A stretch of 64,000 nucleotides of DNA from Catellatospora bangladeshensis (GTDB lineage Bacteria > Actinomycetota > Actinomycetes > Mycobacteriales > Micromonosporaceae): positions 1 to 64,000 of the forward strand of contig NZ_BONF01000040.1 of assembly GCF_016862575.1 (NCBI RefSeq), read 5' to 3'. Under the pieces are notes generated by a model that was given only the letters and a program-made list of their open reading frames with translations, was not told where the DNA came from and made no database searches. Every line of letters begins with the position of its first letter. The first letter of the stretch is position 1. Below are positions 42,670 through 52,273 of this stretch, piece after piece. The position numbers and the translations under genes were made by a program.

Positions 42670-44304
42670 TCAGGCCAGCGCCACCAGCACGTCGCGGTGG
42701 TCGTCGACGACCTGCGCGGGCAGCAGCCGGTGATGGGCCAGGTGGTCGACGGTCAGCAGCGGGCCGTGCTCGGCGCGGTGCGCGACGATGTGCCGCGCCT
42801 GCTCCGCGCTGATGCCGGGCACCGCGGCCAGCACCTCCGCCGGGGCGCTGTTGACGTCGACCAGGCCGCCGTCGTCGAAGGCCGGGGCCAGGTCGGGCCG
42901 GCCGATGTGCAGCCGCTTGGCGATGTCCGGGTGCCGGGCCAGCAGGTGGCGCGCCTGCTCCCGGCGTACCCGCAGCTCGATGGCCCGCACCACGGCGGCC
43001 GACGGGGTGCGGGAGGGCTTGTCCAGGCCCAGGAACAGGCCCTGTGCGATGCCGCCGACCCAGGTGACCAGGATCGACATCATCGCCAGGTTGTCGCGCA
43101 GGGTCACCTCCTCGGTCTCGCCGTTGGTCATGATCGTCCAGGCGAAGACGTTCAGGGCCAGGTAGCCGACCGCCGACACGGCAACCCACCAGCTGCGGCG
43201 GTACGCGGCGAAGAAGCCCATGGTGGCGAAGCTGGCGAAGCCGCACGACAGCAGCGGCACCGCCCCGCCCACGGCGGCCAGGATGATGCGCTGGGTGCGT
43301 GCGGTGTCCTCGGGCGAGACCGGCGGCGGGGGCGGCGGCGCGGGATACCCCGGCCACCCGGGCACCACCGGGTACGGCGCCCAGCCGGGCGGCACCCCCG
43401 CCCCGCCCGGCAGCGGGGCGTGCGGCGCGGGCACCGGGTACGGGCCGGCGAGCACCGTCGCCACGGCCGTGGCCACCGGCTGGTGCATCGGCGCGGGCGA
43501 GGACTGGCTCGGCACCGGCGGCGGGGGAGCCTGCAGCGCCGGGTCGCCCTGCAGGATGGCGCGGTGCAGCTGCTGCAGCCGCTCGCCCGGCTCCACGCCG
43601 AACTCCTCCGCCAGCAGGGCCCGCGCGTCCCGGTACGCCGCCAGCGCCTCGGCCTGCCGGCCGCACCGGTACAGCGCCAGGATCAGCAGGTAGCGCAGGC
43701 CCTCCCGGAGCGGGAACTCGGCCACCAGCTCCACCAGGCGGGGCGCGGCGTCCACGTGCCGCCCCAGCTCCAGCTCCAGCTCGACCATCGCCTCCAGGGC
43801 GGCGGCCCGGCCCTCCACCAGGCGCTCCCGGGCCGCCTCGAACACCGGGCCGGTAAGCCCGGCCAGCGGCTCGGCCCGCCAGCCGCCCGCCGCCTCGCGC
43901 AGCACCGAGGCCGCCTCCAGCAGCCGCCGCTCGGTGCGCAGGCCGTGGGCGCGGGCGACCTCGCGGGCGAAGCGCTCGGTGTCGAGGCTGCCCTCCGGCA
44001 CGGTGAGCACGTAGCCGGCCGGGGTCAGCGTGATCAGCTGCCCCGGCGTACGCGGCGAGTGCTCCGGGTCGAGCGCGCGGCGCAGCCCGGCCACGTACTT
44101 CTGCACCACGTTCGGGCCGTTCTCAGGCGGCTCCTGCTGCCATACCGCGTCGATGATGGCGGCGGGGGACACCGGCCGGTTGGCGTTGAGCACCAGCATC
44201 GCCAGCACCGCCCGCTGTTTGCCGGGGCCGAGGTCGAGCTCCCGGCCGCCGTGCCACGCCCGCAGCGGGCCCAGCAGCTCGAAGCGCAGCGGCCTGTCGG
44301 TCAC
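42670..44304 (-). CDS. SARP/BTAD-type regulator fused to membrane and helix-hairpin-helix parts
   Basis: The 544-residue protein starts with a winged-helix OmpR-like DNA-binding domain (about 1-95) and a bacterial transcriptional activator (BTAD) domain (about 100-250), as in AfsR/SARP regulators. Instead of an ATPase it continues with a Pro-rich linker (about 260-330), about three hydrophobic segments (335-430) and a C-terminal HhH segment (VDVNSAPAEVLAAVPGISAE, ComEA/PsbU-like). This suggests a membrane-tethered regulator. GTG start with AGGAGG upstream. Three 11-bp-spaced heptamers lie just upstream. Confidence 0.82.
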   Translation of the reverse strand: MTDRPLRFELLGPLRAWHGGRELDLGPGKQRAVLAMLVLNANRPVSPAAIIDAVWQQEPPENGPNVVQKYVAGLRRALDPEHSPRTPGQLITLTPAGYVLTVPEGSLDTERFAREVARAHGLRTERRLLEAASVLREAAGGWRAEPLAGLTGPVFEAARERLVEGRAAALEAMVELELELGRHVDAAPRLVELVAEFPLREGLRYLLILALYRCGRQAEALAAYRDARALLAEEFGVEPGERLQQLHRAILQGDPALQAPPPPVPSQSSPAPMHQPVATAVATVLAGPYPVPAPHAPLPGGAGVPPGWAPYPVVPGWPGYPAPPPPPPVSPEDTARTQRIILAAVGGAVPLLSCGFASFATMGFFAAYRRSWWVAVSAVGYLALNVFAWTIMTNGETEEVTLRDNLAMMSILVTWVGGIAQGLFLGLDKPSRTPSAAVVRAIELRVRREQARHLLARHPDIAKRLHIGRPDLAPAFDDGGLVDVNSAPAEVLAAVPGISAEQARHIVAHRAEHGPLLTVDHLAHHRLLPAQVVDDHRDVLVALA

Positions 44305-44381
44305 GGGGGTCCTCCTGGTCGGGGTGGCTGCTCGCGCGGCTGAGCGGCGTGGACGCGCAGGGTCAGCCGGAGCGCAGCAGT

Positions 44382-44410
44382 CGGCAGCATATCGGCAGCG
44401 GGGCGGCAGC
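44382..44410. promoter_or_regulatory. Three direct heptamer repeats at 11-bp spacing (SARP-like operator)
   Basis: CGGCAGC occurs at 44382, 44393 and 44404, exactly 11 bp apart. SARP/AfsR proteins are known to bind direct heptamers spaced by one helical turn. The site is 78 bases upstream of the SARP-type gene's start and may allow autoregulation. The remaining 44411-44640 gap holds no gene. Confidence 0.5.
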
Positions 44411-44666
44411 AGGGGTGCTGACCATGGTCACCGGGTGAGCGGCCCGGCCCGTTGTCAGGGGGTACGGGGGCGGCCGGCGCGCTGCGGCGCGGCGGCCGTC
44501 TCCCCTGCGGCGGGCGGCCGTGTCATCGACGCTCGACGACCCGGGAATGGTTGGAGGTATGTGACTTGTTGACCGATTCTGCTGGGTCACTTCCCCGGGG
44601 GTGACGATTCGCCGTCCGATGCGCCTACGATGGGTCGGCAGACTGTCTAGGGAGCGATGAACACCC

Positions 44667-47507
44667 GTGTCGATTTTCGAGAAGATCCTCCGTGCCGGTG
44701 AGGGGCGGATGCTCCGTCGGCTCAAGGCCATCGCCGACGCCGTCAACTCCATCGAGGAGAACTACGTCGATCTCAGCGATGCCGAGCTGCGGGCGCTGAC
44801 TGACCAGTACCGTGAGCGTCTCGCCGACGGGGAGACCCTGGACGACCTGCTTCCGGAGGCGTTCGCCACGGTGCGCGAGGCCGCCAAGCGGGTGCTGCAC
44901 AAGCGGCACTACGACGTGCAGATCATGGGCGGCGCGGCGCTGCACTTCGGCAACATCGCCGAGATGAAGACCGGTGAGGGCAAGACCCTCGTGTCTACCC
45001 TGCCGGCCTACCTCAACGCGCTGTCGGGCAACGGCGTGCACGTGATCACCGTGAACGACTACCTGGCCCAGCGTGACGCCGAGTGGATGGGGCGGGTGCA
45101 CCGCTTCCTCGGCCTGACCGTCGGCGTGGTGCTGCCCAACCGGCCCTCCGACGAGCACCGCGCGGCCTACGCCTGCGACATCACGTACGGCACGAACAAC
45201 GAGTTCGGCTTCGACTATCTGCGCGACAACATGGCCTGGTCCGCCGGCGACATGGTGCAGCGCGGGCACAACTTCGCGATCGTCGACGAGGTGGACTCGA
45301 TCCTCATCGACGAGGCGCGGACCCCGCTGATCATCTCCGGCCCGGCCGAGCAGTCGCAGCGCTGGTACGGCGAGTTCGCGGCGGTCGTGGCCCGCCTGGA
45401 GCGCGGCAAGGACGGCTCCGGCGACTACGAGGTCGACGAGTCGAAGCGGACCATCGCCGTCACCGAGCGCGGCGTCTCCCGGGTCGAGGACCGGCTGGGC
45501 ATCGACAACCTGTACGAGTCGGTCAACACCCCGCTGGTCGGCTACCTGAACAACGCCATCAAGGCCAAGGAGCTGTTCAAGCGCGACAAGGACTACATCG
45601 TCTCCGACGGCGAGGTCCTGATCGTCGACGAGTTCACCGGCCGCATCCTGCACGGCCGCCGGTACAACGAGGGTATGCACCAGGCGATCGAGGCCAAGGA
45701 AGGCGTCGAGATCAAGCAGGAGAACCAGACCCTCGCCACGGTCACCCTGCAGAACTACTTCCGCATGTACGAGAAGCTGTCCGGCATGACCGGCACGGCG
45801 CAGACCGAGGCGGGCGAGTTCAACAAGGTCTACAACGTCGGCGTGGTGAGCATCCCGACGCACCGGCCGATGGTCCGCCAGGACAAGTCGGACGTGATCT
45901 ACAAGACCGAGAAGGCCAAGTTCCAGGCGGTCGTCGAGGACATCGCCGAGCGGCACGCCACCGGCCAGCCGGTGCTCGTCGGCACGGTCTCCGTGGAGAA
46001 CTCCGAGATCCTGTCCCAGCTGCTGCGCCGCAAGGGCATCCCGCACTCGGTCCTCAACGCGAAGTACCACGCGCGCGAGGCCGAGATCGTGGCCCAGGCC
46101 GGCCGCAAGGGCGGCGTCACCGTCGCCACCAACATGGCGGGTCGAGGCACCGACATCCTGCTCGGCGGCAACCCCGAGTTCCTCGCCGCGGCCGAGCTGC
46201 GCCAGCGCGGGCTCACCGAGGAGGAGCACGGCGACGACTACTACAAGGCGCTCGACGAGATCCTCCCCGGCTGGGAGGAGGCCTGCAAGGCCGAGGCCGA
46301 GGAGGTGCAGGCCGCGGGCGGCCTGTACGTGCTGGGCACCGAGCGCCACGAGTCCCGCCGCATCGACAACCAGCTGCGCGGCCGCTCCGGCCGTCAGGGC
46401 GACCCGGGCGAGTCCCGGTTCTACCTGTCGCTGCAGGACGACCTGATGCGCCGCTTCCGCTCGGGCGCCGTCGAGGCGGTCATGGACCGCTTCAACATCC
46501 CCGAGGACGTGCCGATCGAGTCGAAGATGGTGACCCGGCAGATCCGCGGCGCGCAGACGCAGATCGAGGCCCAGAACGCCGAGATCCGCAAGAACGTGCT
46601 CAAGTACGACGAGGTCATGAACAAGCAGCGCCAGGTCGTGTACGCGGAGCGCAAGCGCGTGCTCGACGGCGAGGACCTGAACGAGCAGATCGAGGGCATG
46701 ATCGACGACGTCGTCGCGGCGTACGTCACCGGCGGCACCACCGGCACCGGCAAGGAGTACGCCGAGGACTGGGACCTCGACCAGCTGTGGACCAACCTCA
46801 AGCAGCTCTACCCGGTCGGCATCTCGATCGAGGAGCTGGAGAAGGAGACCGGCGCCGAGCGCACCACCTTCGACCACGACTTCCTCGTCGAGCGGATGAA
46901 GCAGGACGCGCACGACGCGTACGACCGCCGCGAGCAGCAGCTCGGGTCCGAGGCCATGCGTGAGCTGGAGCGCCAGGTGCTGCTCGCGGTCATCGACCGC
47001 AAGTGGCGCGAGCACCTCTACGAGATGGACTACCTCCAGGAGGGCGTCGGCCTGCGCGCGTACGCCCAGCGCGACCCGCTGGTCGAGTACCAGCGCGAGG
47101 GCTTCGACATGTTCGCCCAGATGATGGAGGGCATCAAGGAGGAGGCCGTCGGCTTCCTGTTCAACCTGGAGGTCCAGGTCGAGCAGGCCGCGCCGGCCGA
47201 GCCCACCCCCGGCGTGCCGCTGCCCGACGGTGAGTCGCACGTCGAGGTCCGTGCCAAGGGCCTCGGCCAGCGCCAGCAGCCGCAGCGGGTGCAGTACACC
47301 TCGCCGACCATCGACGGCGCCGCAGGCGCCGGGTCGCCGCAGGTGCAGCAGGCCCCCGCGCTGGGCATCGGCGGCGGTGGCGGTGGCGACCGCAAGCCGT
47401 CCCCGCGCGGCGGTGCCCGCGGCGCGGTGGCCGCTCCGGCGTCCCGCAACTCGCCCTGCCCCTGCGGCTCGGGCAAGAAGTACAAGCGCTGCCACGGCGC
47501 CGCCTGA
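44667..47507 (+). CDS. secA: Preprotein translocase ATPase SecA
   Basis: The 946-residue motor has Walker A MKTGEGKT near 100, DEVDS near 208, the preprotein cross-linking region, and ATPase motifs ([33 protein letters not shown]). A low-complexity linker (about 850-925) leads to the C-terminal zinc-binding tail [14 protein letters not shown]. It drives Sec-dependent export at the membrane. GTG start; a TACGAT at 44626-44631 may be its -10 box. The SecB/lipid-binding zinc tail is intact. Confidence 0.97.
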   Translation: MSIFEKILRAGEGRMLRRLKAIADAVNSIEENYVDLSDAELRALTDQYRERLADGETLDDLLPEAFATVREAAKRVLHKRHYDVQIMGGAALHFGNIAEMKTGEGKTLVSTLPAYLNALSGNGVHVITVNDYLAQRDAEWMGRVHRFLGLTVGVVLPNRPSDEHRAAYACDITYGTNNEFGFDYLRDNMAWSAGDMVQRGHNFAIVDEVDSILIDEARTPLIISGPAEQSQRWYGEFAAVVARLERGKDGSGDYEVDESKRTIAVTERGVSRVEDRLGIDNLYESVNTPLVGYLNNAIKAKELFKRDKDYIVSDGEVLIVDEFTGRILHGRRYNEGMHQAIEAKEGVEIKQENQTLATVTLQNYFRMYEKLSGMTGTAQTEAGEFNKVYNVGVVSIPTHRPMVRQDKSDVIYKTEKAKFQAVVEDIAERHATGQPVLVGTVSVENSEILSQLLRRKGIPHSVLNAKYHAREAEIVAQAGRKGGVTVATNMAGRGTDILLGGNPEFLAAAELRQRGLTEEEHGDDYYKALDEILPGWEEACKAEAEEVQAAGGLYVLGTERHESRRIDNQLRGRSGRQGDPGESRFYLSLQDDLMRRFRSGAVEAVMDRFNIPEDVPIESKMVTRQIRGAQTQIEAQNAEIRKNVLKYDEVMNKQRQVVYAERKRVLDGEDLNEQIEGMIDDVVAAYVTGGTTGTGKEYAEDWDLDQLWTNLKQLYPVGISIEELEKETGAERTTFDHDFLVERMKQDAHDAYDRREQQLGSEAMRELERQVLLAVIDRKWREHLYEMDYLQEGVGLRAYAQRDPLVEYQREGFDMFAQMMEGIKEEAVGFLFNLEVQVEQAAPAEPTPGVPLPDGESHVEVRAKGLGQRQQPQRVQYTSPTIDGAAGAGSPQVQQAPALGIGGGGGGDRKPSPRGGARGAVAAPASRNSPCPCGSGKKYKRCHGAA

Positions 47508-47525
47508 CCCGCGCCCACCAGCACC

Positions 47526-47561
47526 AGAAGGGGCCGGCCCGTCCACGGGCCGGCCCCTTCT
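47526..47561 (+). terminator. Terminator after secA
   Basis: Perfect 15-bp stem AGAAGGGGCCGGCCC/GGGCCGGCCCCTTCT with loop GTCCAC, 18 bases after the secA stop. Confidence 0.8.
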
Positions 47562-47593
47562 CCGTCTCCGCCCCACCCCGGTCCGGCGGCCAT

Positions 47594-47654
47594 GATCGCC
47601 GTCTCGTGTCCAAAAGTCGGGCCCAGCCATAGGTTCCGACACGAGACCGCGATC
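47594..47654. repeat. 61-bp dispersed palindrome, copy 5 of 5
   Basis: GATCGC and GCGATC ends with CTCGTGTC and GACACGAG arms. The inner stem is the most degenerate of the five. It sits between secA and the convergent Rv3235-like gene, beside the secA terminator. Confidence 0.75.
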
Positions 47655-47770
47655 TTCACTGCCGCCGGCTTTCCGGGGACGGGACGGGTCCGGATGGGTG
47701 ATGGGGCCCGGGACGGGCGTTGCGGTGGTGTGGCTCGCGGGCGCCCGCCCCGGGAGTGGGATGGGGCCGG

Positions 47771-48271
47771 TCAGAGGAGGACGGTGAGGGCGGTGCAGCG
47801 CCAGCCGGTGCCGTCGCGCTCCAGGCGATACGCCACGGACCACGTCGTGCGGCCGTCGCTGAGCACCGCGGCGACCTCGGCGACGCCGGGTCTCGGCTCG
47901 CAGGTGCGCAGCTGGCGGCGGCGGACGGGGCGGCGCTGGGTGCCGGCGGGGGCGGTCCGGTGCAGCACGGCCAGCCGGCGCAGCGCGCGGGACAGCTCTT
48001 CGAGCAGGTCGTGTGCCTCGGTGACGCGCAGCAGCGGCCGCAGCTGGCTGGGCGCGCGGAAGCCGTTGAACAGCTCCAGGCAGAGGTTGAGGAAGCGGTG
48101 CGCGGCGGTGTGGCACTCGGGCGAGGCTCCGGCCACGGCCTGCGGCGGCACGGCCTCGGCGGGTTCGGCTCGGGCGGGCCGATAGGTGGTGGGGTGCAGC
48201 TCGTCGTCGAACGGCGGGTCGAGCCGCGGCGCGCGATGGATGCGGACGGACCCGGCCGGTGCGACCGTCAT
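47771..48271 (-). CDS. Rv3235-family protein
   Basis: The 166-residue protein carries an LNLCLELFNGFRAPSQLRPLL core and a C-terminal WRCTALTVLL strand, typical of the actinobacterial Rv3235 family found downstream of secA. Function unknown. The ATG at 48271 was chosen; GTG at 48280 is possible. The 48292-48321 direct repeats lie just upstream. Confidence 0.75.
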   Translation of the reverse strand: MTVAPAGSVRIHRAPRLDPPFDDELHPTTYRPARAEPAEAVPPQAVAGASPECHTAAHRFLNLCLELFNGFRAPSQLRPLLRVTEAHDLLEELSRALRRLAVLHRTAPAGTQRRPVRRRQLRTCEPRPGVAEVAAVLSDGRTTWSVAYRLERDGTGWRCTALTVLL

Positions 48272-48291
48272 CGGGATCACCACCCTTTGAT

Positions 48292-48321
48292 CTTGAGTTT
48301 GCTTGAGTTTGCCTCCGTTTG
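48292..48321. repeat. 10-bp tandem direct repeats upstream of the Rv3235-like gene
   Basis: CTTGAGTTTG is repeated exactly at 48292-48301 and 48302-48311, with a degenerate third copy at 48312-48321. The stretch is AT-rich against the local background. BldC is known to bind head-to-tail on direct repeats of about this period, and a bldC-like gene lies 50 bases away. Confidence 0.6.
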
Positions 48322-48370
48322 ATTCTTTGTAGCGCGTGGACATCGATCGGTCAATGCCAATCCCAAGATC

Positions 48371-48604
48371 TCAGTCGTCCCCGCCGGTCAGCGGGTTGTC
48401 CTTGATGTACTGCTCGGTCTCGCCGTACAGCTGCTGGATGTACTCCTCCAGCCGGGTCCGCTCGATGCGCCACTGGCCGCGGCCGCCGAGCTTGATGGCG
48501 GGCAGCTCGCCCCGGCGCACCAGGGCGTAGATCTGCGCCGTGGTGGTGCTCAGTTCTTCGGCAACCTGGTCCAGGGTCAGGAAGCGGGGCTGGGCCTGGG
48601 TCAT
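48371..48604 (-). CDS. bldC: BldC-like MerR-type DNA-binding protein
   Basis: The 77-residue single-domain protein [45 protein letters not shown] has the MerR-like HTH/wing of BldC and excisionase-type proteins. In Streptomyces BldC delays sporulation and binds DNA as cooperative head-to-tail multimers. AGGAG lies upstream of the ATG at 48604. A distant homologue of the excisionase type is possible but the position next to Rv3235/secA fits BldC. Confidence 0.8.
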   Translation of the reverse strand: MTQAQPRFLTLDQVAEELSTTTAQIYALVRRGELPAIKLGGRGQWRIERTRLEEYIQQLYGETEQYIKDNPLTGGDD

Positions 48605-48748
48605 GTCGGCGGTTCTCCTGTGACAAGAGGAATGCTTGCGGTTGGTTCAGTTTGCCACCGGATGGTGCGTCACGGGAGCCCGGTGGGCACATGCGAGACT
48701 GAGCTGACGACAAGGCGGCCGGAGCCGGCGCCGGGAGAGGACGGGGAC

Positions 48749-49255
48749 GTGGCGAGCGATCTCGTGAGGGTGTACCTGCCCGCGACGGTGCCGCTGGTGG
48801 CGGCGTTGCGCGACGGCGGCGAGCTGGCGGGCGCCACGGCCCACGCGGTGACCCCGGCGCTGCGGGAGTGGTACGCCGAGGGCGACGAGGAGGAGCTGGA
48901 GTACGTCGCCTTCATGCGGGCCGCGCAGGACGCGCTGCGCCTGCTGCGGGACGACCCGGCGGCGCCGCGGCGGCGCGTCGTCGTCTCGGCGGACGTGCCC
49001 GCGTCGCAGGTGAGCGTGCAGGACCGGGACCTCGGCACGAGCACGGTGCGGCTGGCCGGCGCGGTGCCACGGCGGGCGATCGCCGCGTTCCATGTCGACG
49101 AGGCCGACGGCGAGCCCGTGGTGGCGGCCGCCGCCGAGGTGGTCGAGCAGGCCTCCGCCGGCGACCCGGACGCGCAGTTCACCGTCGACTCGGCCGAGGA
49201 CCTGGACCTGCTCTGGTACGCGCCCGAAGAGCTGGACGACCTCCTGCGACAGTGA
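48749..49255 (+). CDS. DUF6912-like conserved actinobacterial protein
   Basis: The 168-residue acidic protein has [19 protein letters not shown] near its start, the opening I associate with the DUF6912 family, and a C-terminal [15 protein letters not shown]. No catalytic motif or membrane segment is seen. GTG at 48749 has GGGAGAGG upstream; GTG at 48764 (MRVYLPA) is the start suggested by family habit. Function unknown. Confidence 0.75.
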   Translation: MASDLVRVYLPATVPLVAALRDGGELAGATAHAVTPALREWYAEGDEEELEYVAFMRAAQDALRLLRDDPAAPRRRVVVSADVPASQVSVQDRDLGTSTVRLAGAVPRRAIAAFHVDEADGEPVVAAAAEVVEQASAGDPDAQFTVDSAEDLDLLWYAPEELDDLLRQ

Positions 49256-49256
49256 C

Positions 49257-49312
49257 GGTTAAGAAGGGCACCTTCTACATCGCAAAGCGATAAGAAGGTG
49301 CCCTTCCTTTTT
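49257..49312. repeat. GTTAAGAAGG element, copy 3 of 3
   Basis: GGTTAAGAAGGGCACCTTC, spacer ATCGCAAAGCGA, then TAAGAAGGTGCCCTTCCTTTTT. The two units form a strong hairpin between the convergent DUF6912-like and membrane-protein genes, ending in a T run, consistent with a bidirectional terminator. Confidence 0.78.
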
Positions 49313-49315
49313 GGG

Positions 49316-50260
49316 TCAGTCGCGCGTGGGCTTGGGCAGGGTGCGGCCGTACGCGACGATCGCGGTGATCGCACCGACGAACAGCACCACCAGGCCGGTG
49401 TTGCGGCGCGAGGCGGCGATGAAGTCGAGGATCTCCGCGTCGGCGGTGATGTCGGCGCTGGCCAGGGCGAGCAGCTGGGCGACGCCGAGACGCACGGCGA
49501 GCTCCGCCACGCTCAGCATGATCCCGGCGGCGGCGCCGGCGGCCAGGTAGACCGGCCAGGACGGGCTGTCCCCGGCACGCTTGGCGGCGCGGCGGAGCCG
49601 GGTGTACGCGAGGAACCCGGCGATCAGCCCGGCGATGACGGCGAGCGACCCGGCGAGCAGGCCGTTGGCCTCGTACCGGTCGGCCGCGGTGTCGCCGCCG
49701 CCGAAGGCGTCCAGCAGCGGCGTGGAGAACAGCGCCATCACGTTGAGGAAGACCAGCACGGCCAGCGCCGCGGTCAGCCCGGCGGCGAGGATGCGGGCGG
49801 GGCGGACCGCGCCGAGCGCCCCGCCGAGCGCGCCGGAGGCGCCCATGGCGATGGCGACGACGCCCACCGCCCGCGCCGACATGCCGTATGCCAGCAGCAC
49901 CGCGCCGCTGGCCAGGGTGCCGGTGAGCAGACCCGCGCCGATGCCGACCGCCCAGCGCCCGGCGCCATGGTCGGCCCAGGCCTTGCGGCGGCCCAGCGCC
50001 AGCGTCGACCACAGCCCGACGGCCGCCCCGGCGACCAGGCTGGCCTGCACCACCAGGGGCAGCAGCAGCGACGCCAGCACCAGGTTGTAGTCGCCCTCGG
50101 CGCCGGTGAACGCGGTCCGGTAGAAGAGCAGGGCGACCAGCAGCCAGGCGAGCGCCGAGAAGGCGAGCCAGCCGGTCGGGGAGGGGTGGTGCGCTCCGTC
50201 GGGCGCACCGTGCTCGGCGGCGCGCTGCTGGGCGGAGGTGGCGGTCGCTGGCTCGGTCAT
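49316..50260 (-). CDS. Polytopic membrane protein of unknown function
   Basis: The 314-residue protein is dominated by about eight hydrophobic segments with many Ala, Gly and Leu residues, from LAFSALAWLLVALLFYRTAF to the C-terminal VVLFVGAITAIVAYGRTLP. No recognisable transporter or enzyme motif is visible. CAGGAGACC precedes the ATG at 50260. It is divergent from pruA. Confidence 0.7.
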   Translation of the reverse strand: MTEPATATSAQQRAAEHGAPDGAHHPSPTGWLAFSALAWLLVALLFYRTAFTGAEGDYNLVLASLLLPLVVQASLVAGAAVGLWSTLALGRRKAWADHGAGRWAVGIGAGLLTGTLASGAVLLAYGMSARAVGVVAIAMGASGALGGALGAVRPARILAAGLTAALAVLVFLNVMALFSTPLLDAFGGGDTAADRYEANGLLAGSLAVIAGLIAGFLAYTRLRRAAKRAGDSPSWPVYLAAGAAAGIMLSVAELAVRLGVAQLLALASADITADAEILDFIAASRRNTGLVVLFVGAITAIVAYGRTLPKPTRD

Positions 50261-50494
50261 CGTGGTCTCCTGTGGGGCGACAGTGGGCCTGCCTGCGGTG
50301 CGGTGCGCACCGCGGGGACGGCCCCGTGTCGTGAGGGCCTGAGCGGCTCGCGAGGTGCGGTCGGGGTGCTCGGTCGACCTAGCCTAGCCATGCCGGAAGG
50401 GTGGGTAGTCTGGACCGGTGGGACTGGCCCGCCGGTGCCGCGCCGAGGGTTGAACGGATCACATGTCCGGACCCGGGGGAACTCCTGGCGGTAC

Positions 50495-50514
50495 TTTGCG
50501 TACTTGTATACAAA
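50495..50514 (+). promoter_or_regulatory. Candidate operator upstream of pruA
   Basis: The 20-mer TTTGCGTACTTGTATACAAA is an imperfect palindrome centred between 50504 and 50505, 37 bases before the pruA start codon. Such half-sites suit a dimeric regulator; it also covers a TATACA that could be a -10 box. Confidence 0.45.
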
Positions 50515-50550
50515 GAACGTTGCCGTACCTTCCGATCGGAGGAGCCGTCG

Positions 50551-52197
50551 ATGGACGCCGTATCCCAGGTGCCCGAACCCCGCAACGAGCCGGTGCACAC
50601 CTACGCGCCGGGCACACCCGAACGCGCCAGGCTGCAGAAGCGGCTCGGCGAGCTGGCGTCCGACCGCCTCGACCTGACGATGACCATCGACGGGCAGCAA
50701 CGTATGGGGGGCGGCGACGCGATCGACGTCGTCCAGCCGCACAAGCACTCGCATGTGCTGGGAGTCACCCACAATGCCACCAACGCCGATGCGGTGGCGG
50801 CGGTGACGGCCGCGAAGAAAGCGGCCCCACTTTGGCGTGATATGTCGTTCGACGACCGGGCCGCGATCTTCCTGAAGGCCGCCGATCTGCTCGCCGGGCC
50901 GTGGCGGGACACCCTCAACGGCGCCACCATGCTGGGCCAGTCCAAGACGGTGCAGCAGGCGGAGATCGACTCGGCCTGCGAGCTGATCGACTTCCTGCGC
51001 TTCAACGTGCAGTTCGGCCGCAGGCTGCTGGCCGAGCAGCCGGTCTCGTCGCCCGGCGTGTGGAACCGCTTCGACCACCGCCCGCTGGAGGGCTTCGTCT
51101 ACGCGATCACGCCGTTCAACTTCACCGCGATCGCGGGCAACCTGCCGGCCACCCCGGCGCTCATGGGCAACACCGTGGTCTGGAAGCCGGCCCACACGCA
51201 GCAGTTCTCGGCGCACTTCGTGATGCGGCTGTTCGAGGAGGCGGGCCTGCCGCCGGGTGTGATCAACATGGTCACCGGCGACGGCCTGGCCGTCTCGGAG
51301 GTCGCCCTGGCCGACCCGGATCTGGCCGGCATCCACTTCACCGGCTCGACCAAGGTCTTCCAGCACCTGTGGAAGCAGGTCGGCGACAACATCGCCGGTT
51401 ACCGGTCCTACCCGCGCATCGTGGGCGAGACCGGCGGCAAGGACTTCATCGTGGCGCACATGTCGGCCGACCCGGCCGCGCTGGTCACCGCGATGGTCCG
51501 GGGCGCCTTCGAGTACCAGGGGCAGAAGTGCTCCGCCGCGTCGCGGGCGTACGTGCCGCGCTCGCTGTGGGAGTCGGGCGTGCGCGACCAGCTCGTCGCC
51601 GACACCGAGTCGCTGACCTACGGCGACGTCACCGACTTCCGCAACTTCGGCGGCGCGGTGATCGACGGCCGCTCGTTCGCCCGGCTGTCGGCCGCGATCG
51701 AGAAGGCGAAGGCGTCCGAGTCCTGCGAGATCGTCGCGGGCGGCACCGTCGACGACAGCGAGGGCTTCTTCGTCTCGCCGACCGTGATCGTCTGCTCGGA
51801 CCCGGCCAACGAGGTCTTCACCACCGAGTACTTCGGGCCGGTGCTGGCCGTGCACGTGTTCGACGACGCCGACTTCGAGGCCGTGGTCGAGCAGGCCGAG
51901 GGCGTCGCGCCGTACGCGCTGACCGGTGCGGTCTTCGCGCAGGACCGGCGGGCGCTGGAGTGGATGAGCCACCGGCTGCGCTTCGCGGCGGGCAACTTCT
52001 ACCTCAACGACAAGCCGACCGGCGCCGTCGTCGGCCAGCAGCCCTTCGGCGGCGGCCGGGCCTCCGGCACCAACGACAAGGCCGGGTCGTGGCACAACCT
52101 CGTCCGCTGGATGTCGCCGCGCACCATCAAGGAGACGTTCGTCCCGCCGACGGACCACCGCTACCCGCACATGGACACCGACCACCCGCGTCCGTAG
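50551..52197 (+). CDS. pruA: L-glutamate gamma-semialdehyde (1-pyrroline-5-carboxylate) dehydrogenase
   Basis: The 548-residue ALDH of the RocA/PruA type has ITPFNFTAIAGNLPATPALMGNTV as cofactor motif, general-base Glu in IVGETGGKDFIVAH, catalytic Cys in YQGQKCSAASRAY and the C-terminal GRASGTNDKAGSWHNLVRW. It oxidises glutamate semialdehyde to glutamate in proline and arginine catabolism. GGAGGAG precedes the ATG. No proline dehydrogenase gene is adjacent. Ends at the 52213-52260 hairpin. Confidence 0.95.
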   Translation: MDAVSQVPEPRNEPVHTYAPGTPERARLQKRLGELASDRLDLTMTIDGQQRMGGGDAIDVVQPHKHSHVLGVTHNATNADAVAAVTAAKKAAPLWRDMSFDDRAAIFLKAADLLAGPWRDTLNGATMLGQSKTVQQAEIDSACELIDFLRFNVQFGRRLLAEQPVSSPGVWNRFDHRPLEGFVYAITPFNFTAIAGNLPATPALMGNTVVWKPAHTQQFSAHFVMRLFEEAGLPPGVINMVTGDGLAVSEVALADPDLAGIHFTGSTKVFQHLWKQVGDNIAGYRSYPRIVGETGGKDFIVAHMSADPAALVTAMVRGAFEYQGQKCSAASRAYVPRSLWESGVRDQLVADTESLTYGDVTDFRNFGGAVIDGRSFARLSAAIEKAKASESCEIVAGGTVDDSEGFFVSPTVIVCSDPANEVFTTEYFGPVLAVHVFDDADFEAVVEQAEGVAPYALTGAVFAQDRRALEWMSHRLRFAAGNFYLNDKPTGAVVGQQPFGGGRASGTNDKAGSWHNLVRWMSPRTIKETFVPPTDHRYPHMDTDHPRP

Positions 52198-52212
52198 CCC
52201 CTCCTGCCTCGG

Positions 52213-52260
52213 TCTAGGAGTGACGGCCCCGTTTCCGGGCCGCCACTCCTAGATCATTTT
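52213..52260 (+). terminator. Terminator after pruA
   Basis: Arms TCTAGGAGTG-CGGCCC and GGGCCG-CACTCCTAGA (with one bulge per side) enclose CGTTTC, followed by ATTTT. It separates pruA from the tryptophan dioxygenase gene. Confidence 0.8.
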
Positions 52261-52273
52261 GCGGGGGGTACGG

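Noticed and set aside
44625-48116. A 1163-residue minus-strand frame opposite secA
   Set aside because: It is the antisense of secA, with repetitive Leu/Val/His/Asp composition and no motifs.
47720-48322. Plus-strand frame opposite the Rv3235-like gene
   Set aside because: It has no ribosome site or motif and is a shadow of the minus-strand gene, which matches a known family and gene order.
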